From positions 1 to 9,813 of the forward strand of contig JAKAIH010000064.1 of assembly GCA_021825225.1 (NCBI GenBank): a stretch of 9,813 nt of DNA, given 5' to 3'. The notes under the pieces were generated by a model. The model searched no databases. It was given only the letters and a program-made list of their open reading frames with translations, and was not told the DNA's origin. The stretch comes from Pseudomonadota bacterium (GTDB lineage Bacteria > Pseudomonadota > Gammaproteobacteria > Burkholderiales > SG8-39). Every line of letters starts with the position of its first letter. The first letter of the stretch is position 1. Below are positions 6,569 through 9,813 of the stretch, piece after piece. A program made the translations under genes and the position numbers.

Positions 6569-8376
6569 GGGCTTGCCACGGCCGCTGGCGCGGCGCCTGT
6601 GCCCAGGAACTGCAGCGCAGCGAGGCGCGCATACAAGCCTTTTTCGCGCACCAGTTCGTCATGCGTGCCGGTGGCGATGATGCGGCCCTCGTCCATCACC
6701 ACGATGCGGTCGGCGTTCTGCACCGTCGCCAGGCGGTGCGCGACGATCAGCGTGGTGCGGTTCTGCATCAGGCGCGCGAGCGCCATTTGCACATAGTGCT
6801 CGCTCTCGGCGTCGAGCGAACTGGTCGCTTCGTCGAGCAGCAGCACCGCGCGATCGGCGAGCAGCGCGCGCGCGATCGATAAACGCTGGCGCTGGCCGCC
6901 GGACAGGCGCACGCCGCGCTCGCCCAGAAACGTGTCCATGCCTTCTGGCAGGCGCTCGATGAACTCGCTCGCATAGGCCGCGGCGCAGGCTTCCTCGACT
7001 GCGGCATCGCTCGCATCGGGACGGCCGTAGCGCACGTTTTCGCGCACCGAGGCGGCGAAAATCACCGGGTCCTGCGGCACCAGCGCGAGGCGCGTGCGCA
7101 AGCTGCGCGGATCGGCGCGGCGCAGTTGGACGCCGTCGAGGCTGATCGCACCCGACTCGCAATCGTAATAGCGCAGCAACAATTGCAGCACGGTCGACTT
7201 GCCCGCGCCCGAGGGGCCGACCAGCGCCACGGTTTCGCCCGGCTTCACTTCGAGCGAAAAATCTGCGAGCGCCAGCGCGTCCGGGCGCGAGGGGTAGTGA
7301 AAGCTGACGTTCTCAAACGTCACTTCACCGCGCGGGGGTTCGGGCAGCGGTTGCGGATTTGCCGGCGCGCGGATCTGCGGCTCGGTGGCGAGCAACTCCA
7401 TCAGACGCTCGGTGGCGCCGGCGGCGCGCTGCAGGTCGCCGACCACTTCGGACACCGCGCCGAAGGCGCCGGCAACCAGCACGGCGTAGAACACGAAAGC
7501 CGAAAGCTGGCCGGCGCTGATGCGCCCGGCGAGCACGTCGTGGCCGCCGATCCACAGGATGATGCCCACCGCACCGAAGGCGAGCAGCATCACCAGCGCG
7601 ATCAGCAGCGCGCGCTGGCGGATGCGCTCGGCCGCGGTCGAAAATGCCTGTTCGACGCGCTCGCCGAAACGCGCGCGGTCCTCGTTCTCGTGGCCGTAGG
7701 ACTGCACCGTGCGAATCTCGTGCAAGGCCTCGTCGATGTACACGCTGACGTCGGCCACGCGCGCCTGGCTCGCGCGCGACAGCGTGCGCACGCGCCGGCC
7801 GTAGAGCAGGATCGGCGCGATCACGAGAGGCACGCCCAGCACCACCAGCGCGGTGAGCTTGGGGCTGGTCACAAACAGCATCACCATACTGCCCAGCATG
7901 ATCAGTGTATTGCGCAGCGCGAACGAGGCACTCGATCCGATCACAACTTCGAGCAGCGAGGTGTCGTTGGTGAGGCGCGAGATGACCTCGCCCGTGCGCG
8001 TGACCTCGAAGAAACCCGGCGACAGATCGAGCAGATGGCCGAACACCGCGCGGCGGATATCGGCAGTGACGCGCTCGCCGATCCAGGAGACGTAATAAAA
8101 GCGCGTGTAGGTTGCGATCGCCATGGTCACGATCACCGCGAGCAGCGCCACCAGCGCCGAGTCGAGCAGCGCCGCATCGCCGCTGGAAAACCCGCCGTCG
8201 ATGACCCTGCGCAAGCCCTGGCCCAGCACCAGCACGCAGCCGGCAGCAACCACCAGCGCCACCAGCGCTATCGCGACCTGCCTGCGGTAGGGCGCGAGAA
8301 AGCCGAGGACGCGCGCGAGCTGGCGGATGTCGCGGCTGGCCGGCCGGTCCGGAATGCTGTCCTTGAGTCTTGCCAC
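6565..8376 (-). CDS. ABC exporter half-transporter, MsbA/LmrA type (ABCB family)
   Basis: This 603-residue protein has the full half-transporter layout and should act as a homodimer in the inner membrane. Residues about 30-330 are the six-span exporter domain with a coupling-helix region FFEVTRTGEVISRLTNDT (122-139). Residues about 350-590 are the ATPase: Walker A GPSGAGKST (387-395, Lys393), Q-loop Gln435, signature LSGGQRQR (491-498), Walker B VLLLDE (511-516, Glu516), D-loop SSLD and H-loop His547. All catalytic residues are present. The substrate (lipid, drug or peptide) cannot be told from sequence. I chose GTG 8376 because it falls 2 nt after the glcF stop and the following residues lead directly into the exporter fold; the open frame continues upstream only as antisense-like sequence within glcF. 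No clear ribosome site is seen, so re-initiation after glcF is likely. The gene end overlaps the next gene by 4 nt. Confidence 0.93.
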   Translation of the reverse strand: MARLKDSIPDRPASRDIRQLARVLGFLAPYRRQVAIALVALVVAAGCVLVLGQGLRRVIDGGFSSGDAALLDSALVALLAVIVTMAIATYTRFYYVSWIGERVTADIRRAVFGHLLDLSPGFFEVTRTGEVISRLTNDTSLLEVVIGSSASFALRNTLIMLGSMVMLFVTSPKLTALVVLGVPLVIAPILLYGRRVRTLSRASQARVADVSVYIDEALHEIRTVQSYGHENEDRARFGERVEQAFSTAAERIRQRALLIALVMLLAFGAVGIILWIGGHDVLAGRISAGQLSAFVFYAVLVAGAFGAVSEVVGDLQRAAGATERLMELLATEPQIRAPANPQPLPEPPRGEVTFENVSFHYPSRPDALALADFSLEVKPGETVALVGPSGAGKSTVLQLLLRYYDCESGAISLDGVQLRRADPRSLRTRLALVPQDPVIFAASVRENVRYGRPDASDAAVEEACAAAYASEFIERLPEGMDTFLGERGVRLSGGQRQRLSIARALLADRAVLLLDEATSSLDAESEHYVQMALARLMQNRTTLIVAHRLATVQNADRIVVMDEGRIIATGTHDELVREKGLYARLAALQFLGTGAAPAAVASP

Positions 8377-8378
8377 GG

Positions 8379-9620
8379 CTAAACGCCGGCCAGACGCCGC
8401 TCCAAGGCCACAATCCAATGCTCCAGCGGCAGCGCAGTGCCGCTTTGCAGGTGGCTCATGCAGCCGAGGTTGGCGCTGACGATGGCCTGCGGCGAGCCCG
8501 CATGCAAAGCGGCGAGCTTGTTCAGCTTCAGTTTTTCCGCCAGCTGCGGCTGCAAAATGGAGTAGGTCCCGGCCGAGCCGCAGCACAGGTGGCTGTCCTC
8601 CACCGGCGTCAACTCGAAGCCGGCGGCGAGCAGTATGCGTTCGATCACGCCCCTGATCTGCTGCCCGTGCTGCAGCGAACAGGGCAGTTGCAGTGCAAGC
8701 TTGGGCGCAGCGGACGGTTTGCCCGCGGCCAGCAGAGGCTCGAGCCGCGCCGCCTCGGCGGCGATCACTTCGCTGATGTCTTGCGTCAGCGCGCTGATGC
8801 GCTGCGCCTTCGCCGCGTAGGCGGGATCGCGCGCAAGCAGATGGCCGTACTCTTTCACCGTGCTGCCGCAGCCGCTGGAAGTCATGACGATCGCCTCCAC
8901 GCCCGCGTCCACGAAAGGCCACCAGGCGTCGATCAGCGCGCGCATGTCGTCCAAGCCATCTTCCTGCGCATTCAGATGAAAGCGCACCGCGCCGCAGCAG
9001 CCCGCTTGCGGCGCCTCGATCAATGAAATACCGAGGCGGTCGAGCACGCGCGCGGCTGCGGCGTTGATGTCGGGCGAGAGTGCGGGCTGCACGCAGCCGG
9101 CGAGCGCCAGCATCCGGCGCGAATGCCTTGCGGCCGGCCAGGTACCCGCTGCGGGCACCGCCGCGGGAATCTTTCCCTGCAGCGCAAACGGCAGCAGCGG
9201 GCGCATCCAGCGGCCCAGCTTGAGCAGCGAGCCGAACAGCCAACTGCGCGGCAGCACCACGCTCAACAATTGCCGCTGCAGGCGTGCAGACAAAGGGCGC
9301 GGCACGCGTTCCTCGGCGAGCTTGCGCCCGATATCGACCAGATGTCCGTACTGCACGCCCGAGGGGCAGGTGGTCTCGCAGGCGCGGCAGGTGAGGCAGC
9401 GATCCAGGTGCAGCTGCGTCTTGGCCGTGACCGCGGCGCCTTCGAGCATGCCCTTGATCAGGTAGATGCGCCCGCGTGGACCGTCGAGTTCGTCGCCCAG
9501 CAACTGATAGGTCGGACAGGTCGCAGTGCAAAAACCGCAATGCACGCATTTGCGCAGGATGGCGTCAGCCTCCCTGCCCTCGGGCGTGTCCTTGATGAAA
9601 TCGGCGAGATCAGTCTGCAT
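8379..9620 (-). CDS. glcF: Glycolate oxidase iron-sulfur subunit
   Basis: GlcF is the iron-sulfur subunit of the membrane-associated GlcDEF complex, which oxidises glycolate to glyoxylate and passes electrons towards the quinone pool. The 413 residues are close to the E. coli length of 407. Two ferredoxin-type [4Fe-4S] motifs are complete: Cys25, 28, 31, 35 (CVHCGFCTATCP) and Cys75, 78, 81, 85 (CLTCRACETTCP). Between them is the signature LLGDELDGPRGRIYLIK (40-56). The C-terminal half has the two Cys-rich CCG domains of this family, ending in AGCCGAV and SHLCCGSAGTY. The start ATG fits the usual GlcF N-terminus (MQT...). It lies 24 nt after the glcE stop, with no strong ribosome site, so translation may depend on coupling. 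The ABC exporter gene follows after 2 nt. Confidence 0.97.
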   Translation of the reverse strand: MQTDLADFIKDTPEGREADAILRKCVHCGFCTATCPTYQLLGDELDGPRGRIYLIKGMLEGAAVTAKTQLHLDRCLTCRACETTCPSGVQYGHLVDIGRKLAEERVPRPLSARLQRQLLSVVLPRSWLFGSLLKLGRWMRPLLPFALQGKIPAAVPAAGTWPAARHSRRMLALAGCVQPALSPDINAAAARVLDRLGISLIEAPQAGCCGAVRFHLNAQEDGLDDMRALIDAWWPFVDAGVEAIVMTSSGCGSTVKEYGHLLARDPAYAAKAQRISALTQDISEVIAAEAARLEPLLAAGKPSAAPKLALQLPCSLQHGQQIRGVIERILLAAGFELTPVEDSHLCCGSAGTYSILQPQLAEKLKLNKLAALHAGSPQAIVSANLGCMSHLQSGTALPLEHWIVALERRLAGV

Positions 9621-9644
9621 CGGGCAAGCGCGGTGAAATGCCGC

Positions 9645-9813
9645 TCATAGGTCCGGGTACATGCGCCCCGGGTTGAAAATGCCCGCCGGATCGAAGGCCT
9701 GTTTCAGATTGCGATGGATGCGCGCCAGCGCAGGTGCAAGCGGCGTGAACACGCCCGCGCTCTTGTCGGCGGCGCGAAACAAGGTGGCGTGCCCGCCCGC
9801 CTGCGCCGCCGCC
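9645..9813 (-). CDS. glcE: Glycolate oxidase FAD-binding subunit, C-terminal 55 residues (partial)
   Basis: Only the last 55 residues are in the window; the gene continues past 9813. I translated them by hand. They contain AGGHATLFR, LARIHRNLKQAFDPAGIFNPGR and a final MYPDL. The FDPxGIxNPGR ending is the C-terminal signature of FAD-linked oxidases of the GlcD/GlcE (FAD_binding_4) family. Being directly upstream of glcF and ending right after NPGRMY fits GlcE rather than the longer GlcD. GlcD is probably encoded further upstream, outside the window. Confidence 0.9.
   Translation of the reverse strand, partial: AAAQAGGHATLFRAADKSAGVFTPLAPALARIHRNLKQAFDPAGIFNPGRMYPDL

Noticed and set aside
7126..8382. 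Plus-strand open frame (418 codons) opposite the ABC exporter
   Set aside because: Same His/Arg/Gln-rich antisense composition, no ribosome site or family signature; the minus strand carries a complete ABC exporter.
8377..9549. Upstream extension of the ABC exporter reading frame
   Set aside because: The frame stays open through glcF, but the translated segment is Arg/Ala-rich and matches nothing; the exporter fold begins right after GTG 8376, and the overlapped gene is a certain glcF.
1..9813. CRISPR array, tRNA, rRNA, insertion sequence, phage or toxin-antitoxin genes
   Set aside because: I saw no regularly spaced repeats, cloverleaf, transposase motif or paired small genes. All coding content is accounted for by metabolic and transport genes of uniform composition.

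Overview
The window is GC-rich, and every convincing gene lies on the minus strand, so transcription runs from high to low coordinates. Three traits suggest a proteobacterium, most likely a betaproteobacterium that grows at varying oxygen levels: an E. coli-type glycolate oxidase (GlcE/GlcF), a two-gene pntA-pntB transhydrogenase with the membrane segment fused to PntA, and a perfect FNR-type operator. The taxon is inferred, because the window holds no rRNA or other marker gene.

Layout in order of transcription. (1) 9813-5081 is a tight gene run: the 3' end of glcE (FAD-binding subunit of glycolate oxidase), glcF (iron-sulfur subunit), an MsbA/LmrA-type ABC exporter half-transporter, and a one-piece osmoprotectant-type importer with an N-terminal substrate-binding domain and a C-terminal permease domain. 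The junctions are 24 nt, 2 nt and a 4-nt GTGA overlap, so these genes are probably co-transcribed and translationally coupled. (2) 5080-4866 is a 215-bp regulatory gap. It carries a perfect TTGAT-N4-ATCAA box and a TATAGT -10 element at class II activator spacing. (3) 4865-1857 is pntA-pntB, the proton-translocating NAD(P) transhydrogenase, closed by a clear intrinsic terminator at 1833-1798. (4) 1714-338 is a CitMHS/NhaD-like ion transporter with its own TATAAT -10 element. (5) 337-1 holds no gene I can support. It has several strong inverted repeats just after the transporter stop codon and two FNR/CRP-family-like palindromes near the left edge.

How the genes could work together: glycolate oxidase passes electrons from glycolate to the respiratory chain, PntAB uses the proton gradient to make NADPH, and the CitMHS/NhaD-like protein is an ion-coupled transporter. 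The perfect FNR box suggests that pntAB is activated when oxygen falls. The two ABC proteins have no substrate that can be read from the sequence.

I found no clear undescribed multi-gene system; most of the window is ordinary metabolism and transport. The points most worth a second look are the FNR-type control of pntAB, the two FNR-like boxes at 42-86, the alternative-pairing repeats after the transporter gene, and the importer fusion with no importer ATPase in sight.
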